From Bordetella genomosp. 10 (GTDB taxonomy: Bacteria > Pseudomonadota > Gammaproteobacteria > Burkholderiales > Burkholderiaceae_B): a DNA stretch of 64,000 bases. Position numbers and translations under genes: made by a program. Location of the stretch: contig NZ_NEVM01000002.1 of assembly GCF_002261225.1 (NCBI RefSeq), forward strand, positions 310,001 through 374,000. The letters are read 5' to 3'. The stretch's first letter is position 1; each line of letters opens with the position of its first letter. The notes under the pieces are model-generated. The model made no database searches. It was not told the DNA's origin and worked only from the letters and a program-made list of their open reading frames with translations. Below, piece after piece: positions 56,223-64,000 of the stretch.

Positions 56223-56870
56223 TCAGTGTTTCGCGCGCCGGGCGCCGGCGGGCTGGCGGCGCGGGCGCAGCAGGGTGGCCAGCAGCCAGAGCCCCAGCAT
56301 GACCGATATGCCGACGCCGATCAACATCACGACCTGGCCGCCGCCGCCCGCCAGGCCGTCCTCCATGCCACGCGCGGCCAGGTAGCCGGGCGCCAGCATG
56401 GCCGGCATCCAGACCAGGGCCGACAGCACATTGGCCAGTTGGAAGCGGCCCTGCGGCATGCCCATGACGCCGGCCACGGTGGGAATGACGGCGCGCAGCG
56501 GGCCCAGGAAGCGGCCCAGCAGCACGGACGCGAAACCGTACCGGTAGAAGAAGAGGCGCGCCCGCGCCACGGTCTGGCGCTGGCGGTCCAGCGGCCGGCG
56601 CCGCAGGATGCCCGGGCCCAGCCAGCGTCCCAGGCCGTAGGAAATCGCGTCCCCGACGACCGCGCCGGCCACGCCCCAGGCAAGGATGGTCCAGCCGTCC
56701 AGCGCGCCGCTGCCCACCAGTCCCCCGGTCACCAGCATGAGGGCCGTGGCCGGCACGAACAAGCCGACCAGCACCAGCGACTCGCCCAGGGTCAGCAGGC
56801 CCGTGACCAGGCCGGCCCACTCCTGGTGGGTCTCGATGAACTGCCGAACCTGTTCGATGAAATCTGCCAT
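56223..56870 (-). CDS. DedA-family inner-membrane protein
   Basis: The 215-residue SNARE-associated/DedA protein has the re-entrant loop motif GDAISYGLGRWLGP (about 73-86) and FLGPLRAVIPTVAGVMGMP (about 121-139), with the conserved arginine after FLGP. DedA proteins act in lipid flipping of polyprenyl phosphate or phosphatidylethanolamine and in proton-motive-force maintenance. A GAGG site precedes the ATG. The unknown membrane gene downstream is only 11 bp away. Confidence 0.93.
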   Translation of the reverse strand: MADFIEQVRQFIETHQEWAGLVTGLLTLGESLVLVGLFVPATALMLVTGGLVGSGALDGWTILAWGVAGAVVGDAISYGLGRWLGPGILRRRPLDRQRQTVARARLFFYRYGFASVLLGRFLGPLRAVIPTVAGVMGMPQGRFQLANVLSALVWMPAMLAPGYLAARGMEDGLAGGGGQVVMLIGVGISVMLGLWLLATLLRPRRQPAGARRAKH

Positions 56871-57072
56871 GCCGGGCCTCTGGCCGCAGGCGGGAACGCT
56901 GCGGGATGGCGTTATCTTAACCGTCGTTGCATGTCACGCTCGCGTCATGGGGGTTTGTGCGCGTCGCGGCGACAACGGCAACAATGTTCGTGGCGCGGCG
57001 CGCGGATGCCGCGCTGCGACGGCGAAGCGCCGGGACCTTTCCCGCCTGCCCATTCCCTTACAATGCGCGCCT

Positions 57073-57804
57073 ATGGATTCAACTTCCGTTCCTGCCCAAC
57101 CGCAGAAGGCGAAACGCCGGCTTTACGAGGCGGTTTTCGAGACCCTGGCCAGCGAGATCCTGACCAACGTGCTGCCGCCGGGCAGCGCGCTGCCAGTGGA
57201 TATGGTGCTGAGCCAGCGCTTCGCGGTGAGCCGCACGGTCATCCGCGAGACCATCCAGGTCCTGGCTAGCGTCGGCCTGGTGGACGTGCGCCATGGCGCC
57301 GGCACCTACGTGAACGATTCCCAGCATTGGGACCTGCTCGATCCCCACTTGCTGAACCTGATCGGCAAGACCGGCACCATCGGTCTGCTGATCGACGACC
57401 TGCTCGATATCCGGCGCATGTTCGAGGTCGAAGCCACGGGGTTGGCGGCCAAGCGCGCGACGCGGCAGGAGGTCGATGAATTGCAGGCCCTGGTGGATCG
57501 CATGCGCGATCCCGCGGCGACGGAGCAGGATCACCTGGACCTGAACCTGGAGTTCCACAGCCTGCTGGTGCAAGCGTCGCACAATCGCATCCTGCGCGGC
57601 TTGCGAGAACAGTTGCGCGGGGTGCTCAGCGTCATGATGAACGCGCGGCAGAGCCAGGCCGACGCGGAAATGCGCATCGTCTCCACGGCGATGCACCAGA
57701 TGATCGTCGACAGCATCCGGGAGCGTCGTCCCGATCGCGCCCGCGCGGTCATGCTCGCGCATGTGCAGGGCGCGGAGCGGTCCCTGCAGCAACGCGAGGA
57801 TTGA
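57073..57804 (+). CDS. GntR-family (FadR subfamily) transcriptional regulator
   Basis: The 243-residue regulator has an N-terminal winged helix-turn-helix (about 18-78; LPVDMVLSQRFAVSRTVIRETIQVLASVGLV) and an FCD ligand-binding domain (about 95-235; DLLDIRRMFEVEATGLAA) with Asp/His residues that could bind a metal and a small acid. Such proteins sense sugar acids or 2-keto/hydroxy acids. It is convergent with the Bug gene and 1.2 kb from the catabolic operon at 59000. It is the best candidate to control that operon through the inverted repeats near 58880-58970. Confidence 0.92.
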   Translation: MDSTSVPAQPQKAKRRLYEAVFETLASEILTNVLPPGSALPVDMVLSQRFAVSRTVIRETIQVLASVGLVDVRHGAGTYVNDSQHWDLLDPHLLNLIGKTGTIGLLIDDLLDIRRMFEVEATGLAAKRATRQEVDELQALVDRMRDPAATEQDHLDLNLEFHSLLVQASHNRILRGLREQLRGVLSVMMNARQSQADAEMRIVSTAMHQMIVDSIRERRPDRARAVMLAHVQGAERSLQQRED

Positions 57805-57829
57805 AGGCGGCGCGCGGCGCCGCGCGCTG

Positions 57830-58792
57830 CTATTCGATCTTGATGTTCTGCGTCTTGATGACGTGGCCCAGGCGGTCTATTTCGCCATAGAACTGTTTGT
57901 TGAAGGCCTCGGGGCCCTGCGGCGCCATCACGAATCCCATGCTTTCCGCCCGCTTGACGAATTCCGGCTTGCTGGCCGCCGCGAGCACCGCGTCGGCGAT
58001 TTTCCGGATGACCGGCGCGGGCGTGCCTCCCGGCACCATGACGCCGGTCCAGCCCTCCATGACCGCGCCCTGGTAGCCCGCTTCGCCCGTCGTCGGCACA
58101 TTGGGATAGTCCGCCAGGCGCTTGTCCGACGAGACGGCGAGCAGTCTCAGTTTTCCGCTGTCGATGAAAGGCTTGGCCTCGCTGATGGTGACGTTGATGA
58201 AGTCCAGTTGGCCTCCCATCAAATCGTTCAAGGCGGGCATCCCGCCCTTGTAGGGAATGTGGTTGGCCTTGAATCCGGCGCTGGCCTCCAATAGCGCGGT
58301 GCCGATGTGGGAGGGCGAGCCGTAGCCGCTGCTGCCGTAGTTGAGGCTCTTGCCGCCCTTGGCCGCGTTCACCAGTTCCTGCAGCGAGTGGTAGGGGGAG
58401 TTGGCGGGCACCGCCACGCCCATCGGGGTCACGGCAAGCCGCGCGACGGGCACCAGGTCCTTCCTGATGTCGAAGGGCATCTTCGGCTGCAACGTGGCGT
58501 TGGCCGCGAGCATGATGGACACGGCCAGCCACGTCTGCCCATCCGGCGCGGACCGGGCCACCACGTCCGCGCCGATGACGGTGTTTCCGCCCGGACGGTT
58601 GTCGATCACGATGGGCCGGCCCAGCTTGTCGCCTATCCCCTGGGCCACCATCCGGGCCATGTTGTCGATCAGACCGCCGGGCGGCGCCGGCACCACGTAG
58701 CGCACCGTACCCGTCGGTTGCGCATGGGCCGCACTGGCCAGCCCGGCCGCGAGCAGGCCGGCGCACAGGCGCTTCAGGACTTTCTTGAACAT
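57830..58792 (-). CDS. Tripartite tricarboxylate transporter substrate-binding protein (Bug family)
   Basis: The 320-residue periplasmic binding protein has signal MFKKVLKRLCAGLLAAGLASAAHAQ and mature TGTVRYVVPAPPGGLIDNMAR. It has the Bug motifs VIDNRPGGNTVIGADVVARSAPDGQT, GSPSHIGTALL and VPYKG-like IPYKGGMPALNDLMGGQ. Bug proteins are hugely expanded in Bordetella and relatives and bind carboxylates or amino acids. GAGGAG lies 8 bases before the ATG at 58792, which I prefer to that at 58798. The TctA/TctB membrane genes are absent here, as usual for Bug genes. It is divergent from the catabolic operon. Confidence 0.93.
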   Translation of the reverse strand: MFKKVLKRLCAGLLAAGLASAAHAQPTGTVRYVVPAPPGGLIDNMARMVAQGIGDKLGRPIVIDNRPGGNTVIGADVVARSAPDGQTWLAVSIMLAANATLQPKMPFDIRKDLVPVARLAVTPMGVAVPANSPYHSLQELVNAAKGGKSLNYGSSGYGSPSHIGTALLEASAGFKANHIPYKGGMPALNDLMGGQLDFINVTISEAKPFIDSGKLRLLAVSSDKRLADYPNVPTTGEAGYQGAVMEGWTGVMVPGGTPAPVIRKIADAVLAAASKPEFVKRAESMGFVMAPQGPEAFNKQFYGEIDRLGHVIKTQNIKIE

Positions 58793-58873
58793 GGGCATGT
58801 CTCCTCGATGGCGGCGTCGTCGCGCCGAATTGATTTGCTTTGCAGCCTAAGTCATATTATCTTTACGGTCAAC

Positions 58874-58970
58874 ATTGTGTGAATGATTAGAGCAATATTC
58901 AATTTATATCCTGGTAAATATAGAAATATTGCTCAATTTTTACGCCATTATCGAAATTCACACGAACAAT
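58874..58970. promoter_or_regulatory. Nested inverted repeats in the divergent Bug/aldolase promoter region
   Basis: Inner arms GAGCAATATT (58890-58899) and AATATTGCTC (58925-58934) are perfect 10-bp complements 25 bp apart. Outer arms GTGTGAAT (58877-58884) and ATTCACAC (58956-58963) are perfect 8-bp complements 71 bp apart. The whole region is AT-rich. Operators for the GntR regulator are likely but unproven. Confidence 0.55.
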
Positions 58971-58999
58971 AGATATTATTTCTAATCGACGAGACGCCT

Positions 59000-59971
59000 A
59001 TGCCACTCCTGACCCGCGACGCCAAGGGCGTCTACCCGATTTCCATCACTCCCTTCCATGACGACGGCGCGATCGACCTGGCGGGCATGGACAGGCTGGT
59101 CGACTTTTTCCTGCAATGCGGCGTTCCCGGGATCACCGTCCTGGGCGTGCTGGGCGAGGCGAACAAATTGTCCGAAGAGGAAGGCCTGGGCCTGTTGGGC
59201 CACGCCCTGCGCCGGGTGAACGGACGCGCGCAGGTCATCGCCGGCGCGGGGCACGTCGGTTTCGACAACCTCGAACGCTTCGCGGGCCGCGCCATGGAGG
59301 CGGGCGCCGCCGGCCTGATGATCGCGCCGGCCCCGGGCCTGAAAACCGAGGAACAGGTATTCGCCTATTTCGACGCGTTGACCCGCCGCATCGGCGAAGC
59401 GACGCCAGTGGCGCTGCAGGACTATCCGCAGCACACGGGGGTGTTCCTGTCCGCGGGCACACTCGGCGCCCTGATCGAGCGCCATCCGGGCATCAAGGTG
59501 GTCAAGCACGAGGAGTCCTCCGCGCTGCGCAAGATCTCGCGCTTGCGCGCGCAGGAGGCGGAAGGCCGGCGCGGGCGCGTCAGCATCCTCGTGGGCAACA
59601 GCGGCATCCACCTGCCGCAGGAGCTGCATCGCGGCGCCGATGGCGCCAACACCGGCGTGGCCTTTCCCGAAATGCTGGTGGAGGTATGCCGGCGTTTCTC
59701 CGTGGGAGAGGCCGCCGCGGGTGAGGATCTTTATGACCTGTTCCTGCCGCTGGTCCGCCATGAGCAGCAGCCCGGCATCGGATTGGCCATCCGCAAGGAA
59801 ATCTTCCGCCGGCGCGGCCTGATTGCGTCGGCCCGCGTGCGGGCGCCCGGTCCCGCGCTGGACGCGGACGACCACGCCGAGCTCGGCCTGCTGCTGGATC
59901 GGCTGGATCGCAAGCTGCGCGACGCGGGCGAGGCGGGCGTGATCGAGGCATATCCCGTGGCGGCCGAATAG
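59000..59971 (+). CDS. Dihydrodipicolinate synthase-family aldolase
   Basis: The 323-residue class I aldolase of the DapA/NAL family has Tyr142 (DYPQHTGVF) and the Schiff-base Lys169 (GIKVVKHEESS). The ITVLGVLGEANKLSEEE motif replaces the GTTGE motif of DapA, so it is unlikely to be lysine-pathway DapA. Likely reactions are retro-aldol or dehydration of hydroxy-keto acids with pyruvate as product. It starts an apparent operon with an SDR, a PLP lyase, an aminotransferase and a dehydrogenase, and is divergent from the Bug gene. Confidence 0.88.
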   Translation: MPLLTRDAKGVYPISITPFHDDGAIDLAGMDRLVDFFLQCGVPGITVLGVLGEANKLSEEEGLGLLGHALRRVNGRAQVIAGAGHVGFDNLERFAGRAMEAGAAGLMIAPAPGLKTEEQVFAYFDALTRRIGEATPVALQDYPQHTGVFLSAGTLGALIERHPGIKVVKHEESSALRKISRLRAQEAEGRRGRVSILVGNSGIHLPQELHRGADGANTGVAFPEMLVEVCRRFSVGEAAAGEDLYDLFLPLVRHEQQPGIGLAIRKEIFRRRGLIASARVRAPGPALDADDHAELGLLLDRLDRKLRDAGEAGVIEAYPVAAE

Positions 59972-60041
59972 CGCGCCCCTCGGAAACGCGGCGCCGGCCC
60001 CGCCGGCGCGCGGTTCATCAACCCATCACAAGGAAACCACG

Positions 60042-60827
60042 ATGGATCTTGGAATCAAGGGCAAGACCGCCCTCGTGCTCGGCGCCGGCGGCGGGCTTGG
60101 GTCGGCGGTGTGCCTCGCGCTGGCGCGCGAAGGCGTACGCATCGCGCTGGCCGACGTGAATGCCGATGCGCTGGACGCCACGCGGGCGCGGCTGGCCGAA
60201 ACGGGCGTCCCCGTCGCCGCGCGCGTGTGGGACCTGTCCGCGGTCGACCGGATCGACGAGCATCTCGCCGCCATCGAGGCCGCGCTGGGGCCTGTCGATA
60301 TCCTGTTCAACAACACGGGCGGGCCCGCGCTGTCGCCCGCGCACGTGTGCCAAGAGGACGTGTGGGAACAGCAGTTTCGCGCCATGGCCTTGTCCGTCAT
60401 GGCCATCACCGCCAAGGTGTTGCCCGGCATGCGCGAACGCCGCTGGGGGCGCATCGTCACCAGCGCCTCTTCGGGCGTGGTGGCGCCCATCCCCAATCTC
60501 GCGGTATCCAACGCGCTGCGGCTGGCCCTGGTCGGATGGAGCAAGACGCTGGCGCGCGAAGTGGCGTCCGACGGCGTGACGGTCAACGTGGTGGTCCCGG
60601 GCCGCGTCGCGACGCCACGCGTGCGCTTCCTCGACGAGGCCAAGGCCAAGCGGGACGGCATGAGCGCGAACGACGTCGCCGCCCAGAGCATGGCCTCGAT
60701 TCCGGCGGGCCGCTACGGGACGCCGGAGGAGTACGCGCACGCCGTCGCATTCCTCGCCAGCGCCGGCGCCTCTTATGTCACCGGCACGCAATTGCGCGTG
60801 GACGGCGGCCTGCTCGCCAATATCTGA
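60042..60827 (+). CDS. Short-chain dehydrogenase-family protein lacking the Tyr/Lys catalytic pair
   Basis: The 261-residue SDR-fold protein has an intact cofactor motif (LGAGGGLG, about 13-20), NNTGG at about 90-94, and a family-like C-terminus (VTGTQLRVDGGLLAN). Aligned by the following helix (LVGWSKTLAREV with GFSKSLAREV of FabG), the YxxxK positions read Ser156 and Arg160 (NLAVSNALR). Either it uses different chemistry or it is not a classic dehydrogenase. It lies 70 bp after the aldolase gene and 14 bp before the PLP lyase. Confidence 0.85.
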   Translation: MDLGIKGKTALVLGAGGGLGSAVCLALAREGVRIALADVNADALDATRARLAETGVPVAARVWDLSAVDRIDEHLAAIEAALGPVDILFNNTGGPALSPAHVCQEDVWEQQFRAMALSVMAITAKVLPGMRERRWGRIVTSASSGVVAPIPNLAVSNALRLALVGWSKTLAREVASDGVTVNVVVPGRVATPRVRFLDEAKAKRDGMSANDVAAQSMASIPAGRYGTPEEYAHAVAFLASAGASYVTGTQLRVDGGLLANI

Positions 60828-60841
60828 GTTCCGGAGCCTCC

Positions 60842-61816
60842 ATGACCATACCTTCCCTCGCGGACGTGCGCACGGCCGCCGCAACCCTGGCCGGGGTGGC
60901 GCATCGCACGCCGGTGCTGACGTCGGCGACTCTCGATGAACGGCTGGGCGCGCAAGTCTTTTTCAAGTGCGAGCAATTCCAGCGCATGGGCGCGTTCAAG
61001 TTCCGCGGCGCCTACAACGCCATATCGCAATTGACCGCGGCGCAACGGCAAGCGGGCGTGCTGACGTATTCGTCCGGCAACCATGCCCAGGCCACGGCCT
61101 TGAGCGCCCGGCTGCTCGGCGCGCCCGCGCTGATCCTGATGCCGCACGATTCGGCGCGGGCCAAGGTCGACGCCACGCGCGGCTACGGCGCCGAGGTCAT
61201 TTTCTACGACCGTTTCGAGGTGGACCGCGACGAGCTGGGACGCCGGCTATGCGCCGAGCGCGGCCTGACCATGATCCCGCCGTATGACGATCCCGCCATC
61301 GTCGCCGGACAGGGCACCGCCGCGCTGGAGTTGCTGGAGGACGCGCCCGGCCTGGACATCGTCATCGCCAGTCTCGGCGGCGGCGGCCTGCTGTCCGGCA
61401 CGGCCGTCGCGGCGCGCGGGCTGCTGCCGGACTGCCGCGTCGTCGGCGTGGAACCCACGGCCGGCGACGACGGCCTGCAATCCTTGCGGGCGGGCAGGAT
61501 CGTGCGCATCGCGCCGCCGCGCGGCCTGCCCGAGGGCGCGCTGGCGACGCACGTCGGCGCCCTCAATTTCGAGGTGATGCGGGCCTTGGTCGACGACGTG
61601 GTGACGGTGGACGACGACCAGATCGTCGCCGCCCTGCAATTCTTCGCGCAACGCATGAAGCTGGTGGTCGAACCCACCGGCGCCATGCCGCTGGCCGCCT
61701 TGCTGGCGGCCCGGCTGCCCGTGCGGGGCAAGCGGGTGGGGGTGGTGATCAGCGGCGGCAACGTCGACCTCGCGCGCCTGTCCACGCTGCTGGCGATGCC
61801 CGTTGCCGCGGCTTGA
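60842..61816 (+). CDS. PLP-dependent threo-3-hydroxyaspartate ammonia-lyase / serine racemase-like dehydratase
   Basis: The 324-residue fold-type II PLP enzyme has the PLP lysine in GAFKFRGAYN (Lys53), SSGNHAQ (78-84, phosphate/base serine) and the glycine loop SLGGGGLLSG. It lacks the regulatory domain of biosynthetic threonine deaminase. Length and motifs match threo-3-hydroxy-L-aspartate ammonia-lyase and eukaryotic-type serine racemase. The first converts hydroxyaspartate to oxaloacetate and ammonia. The adjacent aspartate-type aminotransferase supports an aspartate-like substrate. Start ATG 60842; the longer frame overlaps the SDR gene. Confidence 0.85.
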   Translation: MTIPSLADVRTAAATLAGVAHRTPVLTSATLDERLGAQVFFKCEQFQRMGAFKFRGAYNAISQLTAAQRQAGVLTYSSGNHAQATALSARLLGAPALILMPHDSARAKVDATRGYGAEVIFYDRFEVDRDELGRRLCAERGLTMIPPYDDPAIVAGQGTAALELLEDAPGLDIVIASLGGGGLLSGTAVAARGLLPDCRVVGVEPTAGDDGLQSLRAGRIVRIAPPRGLPEGALATHVGALNFEVMRALVDDVVTVDDDQIVAALQFFAQRMKLVVEPTGAMPLAALLAARLPVRGKRVGVVISGGNVDLARLSTLLAMPVAAA

Positions 61817-61860
61817 GCCGGCTTGATCATGCCGGTTTGAACAATTCAAGGAGACGAACG

Positions 61861-63069
61861 ATGAGCGAACTTTTTTCGGGCATACCCAGCGCGCCGCTGG
61901 ATCCGATCATGCGGCTGTTCGAGGCCTACAACGCCGACCCGAGCGATCGCAAGCTCAACCTGGTGGTCGGCGTCTATACCGACGCCGAGGGCCGCATTCC
62001 GGTCCTGCGCGCGGTCCGTCAGGCCGAGGACGACTGGGTCGCCCAGGGACGGCCCAAGAATTATCGTCCGATCGAGGGCACTCCCGGCTACCGGCAGGGC
62101 GTGCAGGCCTTGCTGTTCGGCGCGGATTCGGAAGTCGTCCGGACCCGGCGCGCGACGACCCTGCAAAGCGTGGGCGGCACCGGCGCCCTGAAAATAGGCG
62201 CGGACGTGCTCAAGCGTATCGCGCCCGACGCCACCGTCGCGATCAGCGCGCCCAGTTGGGAGAATCACCGCGCGCTATTCGAGGCGGCCGGTTTTCCCGT
62301 GGTGGAGTATCCGTACTACGACCCCGCCGCTCATGCCGTGCGATTCGACGCCATGGTGGACTTCCTGCGGCGCCTGCCCCAGGGCAGCATCGTGGTCCTG
62401 CATGCCTGCTGCCACAATCCCACCGGCAACGATCTCGATGCGGCGCAGTGGCGCACGATCGTGGACGTCTGCACCGAGCGCAAGCTGACGCCCTTTGTCG
62501 ACATCGCCTACCAGGGCTTTGGCGACGGGCTGGCCGAGGACGCGTTGGCCGTGCGGCTTTTCGCCGAGGCCGGGCGCGACTTCTTCGTCGCCAGCTCTTT
62601 CTCCAAATCGTTTTCACTCTATGGCGAGCGCGTCGGCGCCGTGACCATCGTCTGCGCCGACCCCGCGGACACGCCTCGCGTCGAGGCCCTGGCCAAGCGG
62701 CTGGTGCGCACCAACTATTCCAATCCTCCCACGCACGGCGCCGCCATCGTCGAGACGGTGTTGCAAACGCCGGCCCTGCGGCGGTCGTGGGAGGACGAGC
62801 TCGAATCCATGCGCACGCGAATCCGGGACATGCGCCTGCGGCTGGCGCAAGGCCTGGCGAGCAGGGCGCCCGGGCGTTCGTTCCAGTTCATCGTCGACCA
62901 GAAGGGCATGTTCTCGTATTCCGGGCTGGGCGCCGAGGAAATAGGGCGGTTGCGGACCGAGGACGGGATTTATGCCCTGGATACGGGGCGCATCTGCGTG
63001 GCCGCGCTGAACGACGGCAACATCGATCGCGTCGTCGACGCGATCGGGCGCGTGCTGCGCGCCGGCTGA
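61861..63069 (+). CDS. Aspartate/aromatic amino acid aminotransferase (class I)
   Basis: The 402-residue PLP aminotransferase has Lys249 (SSFSKSFSLYGERVG), HACCHNPTGND (PLP-anchoring Asn) and SNPPTHGA, the pattern of the aspartate/tyrosine aminotransferase (AspC/TyrB) branch. It begins MSELFSGIPSAPLDPIMRLFEAYNAD. It exchanges amino groups between aspartate or aromatic amino acids and 2-oxoglutarate. It lies 44 bp after the lyase gene with AAGGAG upstream, so it is part of the same operon. Confidence 0.92.
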   Translation: MSELFSGIPSAPLDPIMRLFEAYNADPSDRKLNLVVGVYTDAEGRIPVLRAVRQAEDDWVAQGRPKNYRPIEGTPGYRQGVQALLFGADSEVVRTRRATTLQSVGGTGALKIGADVLKRIAPDATVAISAPSWENHRALFEAAGFPVVEYPYYDPAAHAVRFDAMVDFLRRLPQGSIVVLHACCHNPTGNDLDAAQWRTIVDVCTERKLTPFVDIAYQGFGDGLAEDALAVRLFAEAGRDFFVASSFSKSFSLYGERVGAVTIVCADPADTPRVEALAKRLVRTNYSNPPTHGAAIVETVLQTPALRRSWEDELESMRTRIRDMRLRLAQGLASRAPGRSFQFIVDQKGMFSYSGLGAEEIGRLRTEDGIYALDTGRICVAALNDGNIDRVVDAIGRVLRAG

Positions 63070-63137
63070 CTTGCCCACGACCCGCCGAGCCGAGTTCCCC
63101 CGTAGGGAACCGGCCGCGGGGAATCAGGAGACAGGAA

Positions 63138-64000
63138 GTGGCTGCAAGCAAACTCGTCGTTCGTTTCGATCTATGGATCGATCCCGCCTTCGACGCGGGC
63201 CTGGCCCGCGACCCGGAGATATCCCTGCGCGTCGCCGCCGTGCGGGGCGCTCGGGAAGACGCCTGGGCGCTGCTGCGCGAGGCGCGCGTCTATCACGTCT
63301 CGCCCGCGCGCAACGAGCTGCCCGCGCACTGGCTGGCCGATGAACCCTTGTTGCGCCAGTGCCCCGGCCTGCTTTGCGTTTCTTCCGGCGGCGCCGGCCA
63401 CGACACCGTCGACGTGCAGGCCTGCACGCGCGCCGGCGTCGTGGTGGTCAACCAGGCCGGCGGCAATGCCGCCGCCGTCGCGGAGCATGCCCTGGGCCTG
63501 ATGATCGCGGTGTCGCGCCGCATCGCCGAGTCCGACCGCAAGCTGCGCGGCTTGCGCGGTTTTTCGCGCGAATCGGTGATGGGGCACGAGATAGGCGGCA
63601 AGGTGCTGGGCCTGGTCGGCATCGGTCACGCAGGCACGCGAACCGCGGCGCTGGCGCGCGCCTTCGGCATGCAGGTGCTCGCCTTCGATCCCTTGCTGAG
63701 CACGGCGCAGGTCGAGGCGCGCGGCGCCCGCGCGGTGGACTTCTCGACCTTGCTGCGGGTGTCCGACATCGTCTCCTTGCACTGCCCGCGGGACGCCGCC
63801 ACCCAGGGCATGTTCGATGCGGCCGCTTTCGCCGCCATGAAGCCCGGCGCGCTGTTCATCAGCACGGCGCGCGGCGGCATCCACGACGAGGGCGCGCTGC
63901 ACGCGGCGCTGGCCGGCGGCCATCTTGCGGGCGCCGGCCTGGACGTCTGGGAGCCGGAACCGCCGCCCCTGGACCATCCGCTCCTGGCCCTGGATAACGT
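63138..64000 (+). CDS. D-isomer-specific 2-hydroxyacid dehydrogenase, truncated by the window end
   Basis: A GTG at 63138 (AGGAG site 8 bases upstream) opens a frame that stays open to the window edge: 287 complete codons. The product has a catalytic-domain start (MAASKLVVRFDLWIDP), an NAD-binding GLVGIGHAG, STARGGIHDEGAL with the catalytic arginine, and LDVWEPEPPPLDHPLL with the catalytic glutamate. The catalytic histidine should lie just beyond the end. The family reduces or oxidises 2-keto/2-hydroxy acids (D-3-phosphoglycerate, glyoxylate/hydroxypyruvate and others). As the fifth gene of the operon, it may act on the hydroxy or keto acid formed upstream. Confidence 0.9.
   Translation, partial: MAASKLVVRFDLWIDPAFDAGLARDPEISLRVAAVRGAREDAWALLREARVYHVSPARNELPAHWLADEPLLRQCPGLLCVSSGGAGHDTVDVQACTRAGVVVVNQAGGNAAAVAEHALGLMIAVSRRIAESDRKLRGLRGFSRESVMGHEIGGKVLGLVGIGHAGTRTAALARAFGMQVLAFDPLLSTAQVEARGARAVDFSTLLRVSDIVSLHCPRDAATQGMFDAAAFAAMKPGALFISTARGGIHDEGALHAALAGGHLAGAGLDVWEPEPPPLDHPLLALDN

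Noticed and set aside
57830..58792. Part of a full tripartite tricarboxylate transporter
   Set aside because: No tctA or tctB genes flank it; solitary Bug genes are the rule in Bordetella relatives.
59000..63069. Complete beta-hydroxyaspartate cycle
   Set aside because: Lyase- and aminotransferase-like genes are present, but the dedicated hydroxyaspartate aldolase is not; the aldolase here is of the DapA fold, and the only iminosuccinate-reductase-family gene is 13 kb away.

Overview
The window looks like chromosomal DNA of a GC-rich betaproteobacterium, most likely Bordetella, Achromobacter or a close Alcaligenaceae relative. This rests on gene order (murJ near rpsT; exbB-exbD-lpxK-trm112-kdsB-adk), a Bug-type tripartite tricarboxylate transporter binding protein, and codon use dominated by G/C third positions. 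I saw no tRNA, rRNA, CRISPR array, insertion sequence, integrase or phage gene. Long open frames antisense to real genes are GC-skew shadows and are left out.

Layout. Positions 1-30,100 are mostly core genes: the end of an HpcH/HpaI aldolase, rpsT, an orphan FecR-like anti-sigma factor, murJ, a lipid A/envelope operon on the minus strand (exbB, exbD, lpxK, trm112, kdsB, adk, a short-chain dehydrogenase), then xseA, sodB, a ClC antiporter, pcaF, a DUF192 protein, a cold-shock protein, clpS, a giant alpha-2-macroglobulin plus penicillin-binding protein 1C pair, clpA and pqiABC. The macroglobulin/PBP1C pair sits between clpS and clpA, which usually touch, and is preceded by a 32-bp inverted repeat containing a perfect FNR/ANR site. 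The xseA/exbB divergent region carries three DnaA-box-like sequences.

Positions 30,200-43,480 form one co-directional block bounded by strong terminators: a spermidine/putrescine-type ABC transporter (permease, ATPase, permease), a prolidase-like amidohydrolase, trifunctional putA, a first binding protein, a second amidohydrolase, a CobW/COG0523 metallochaperone and a second binding protein. Together these suggest import of a small proline-containing or related compound, metal-dependent hydrolysis, and oxidation of released proline to glutamate by PutA. Four tandem 14-bp repeats lie directly before putA, whose product carries a ribbon-helix-helix DNA-binding domain.

Positions 43,500-58,800 are accessory and mixed: mntH behind a Fur-like promoter, osmC, an ornithine-cyclodeaminase-family enzyme, two branched-chain-type binding proteins without permeases, an ectoine-type polar amino acid ABC transporter without ectoine catabolic genes, an Old Yellow Enzyme, an all-alpha dUTPase, a DedA protein with an unknown membrane protein, a GntR/FadR regulator and a Bug binding protein.

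Positions 59,000-64,000 are a catabolic-looking operon: DapA-like aldolase, an SDR whose Tyr/Lys catalytic pair is replaced by Ser/Arg, a threo-3-hydroxyaspartate ammonia-lyase-like PLP enzyme, an aspartate/aromatic aminotransferase and a 2-hydroxyacid dehydrogenase cut by the window end. It is divergent from the Bug gene across nested inverted repeats that may be operators of the GntR regulator.
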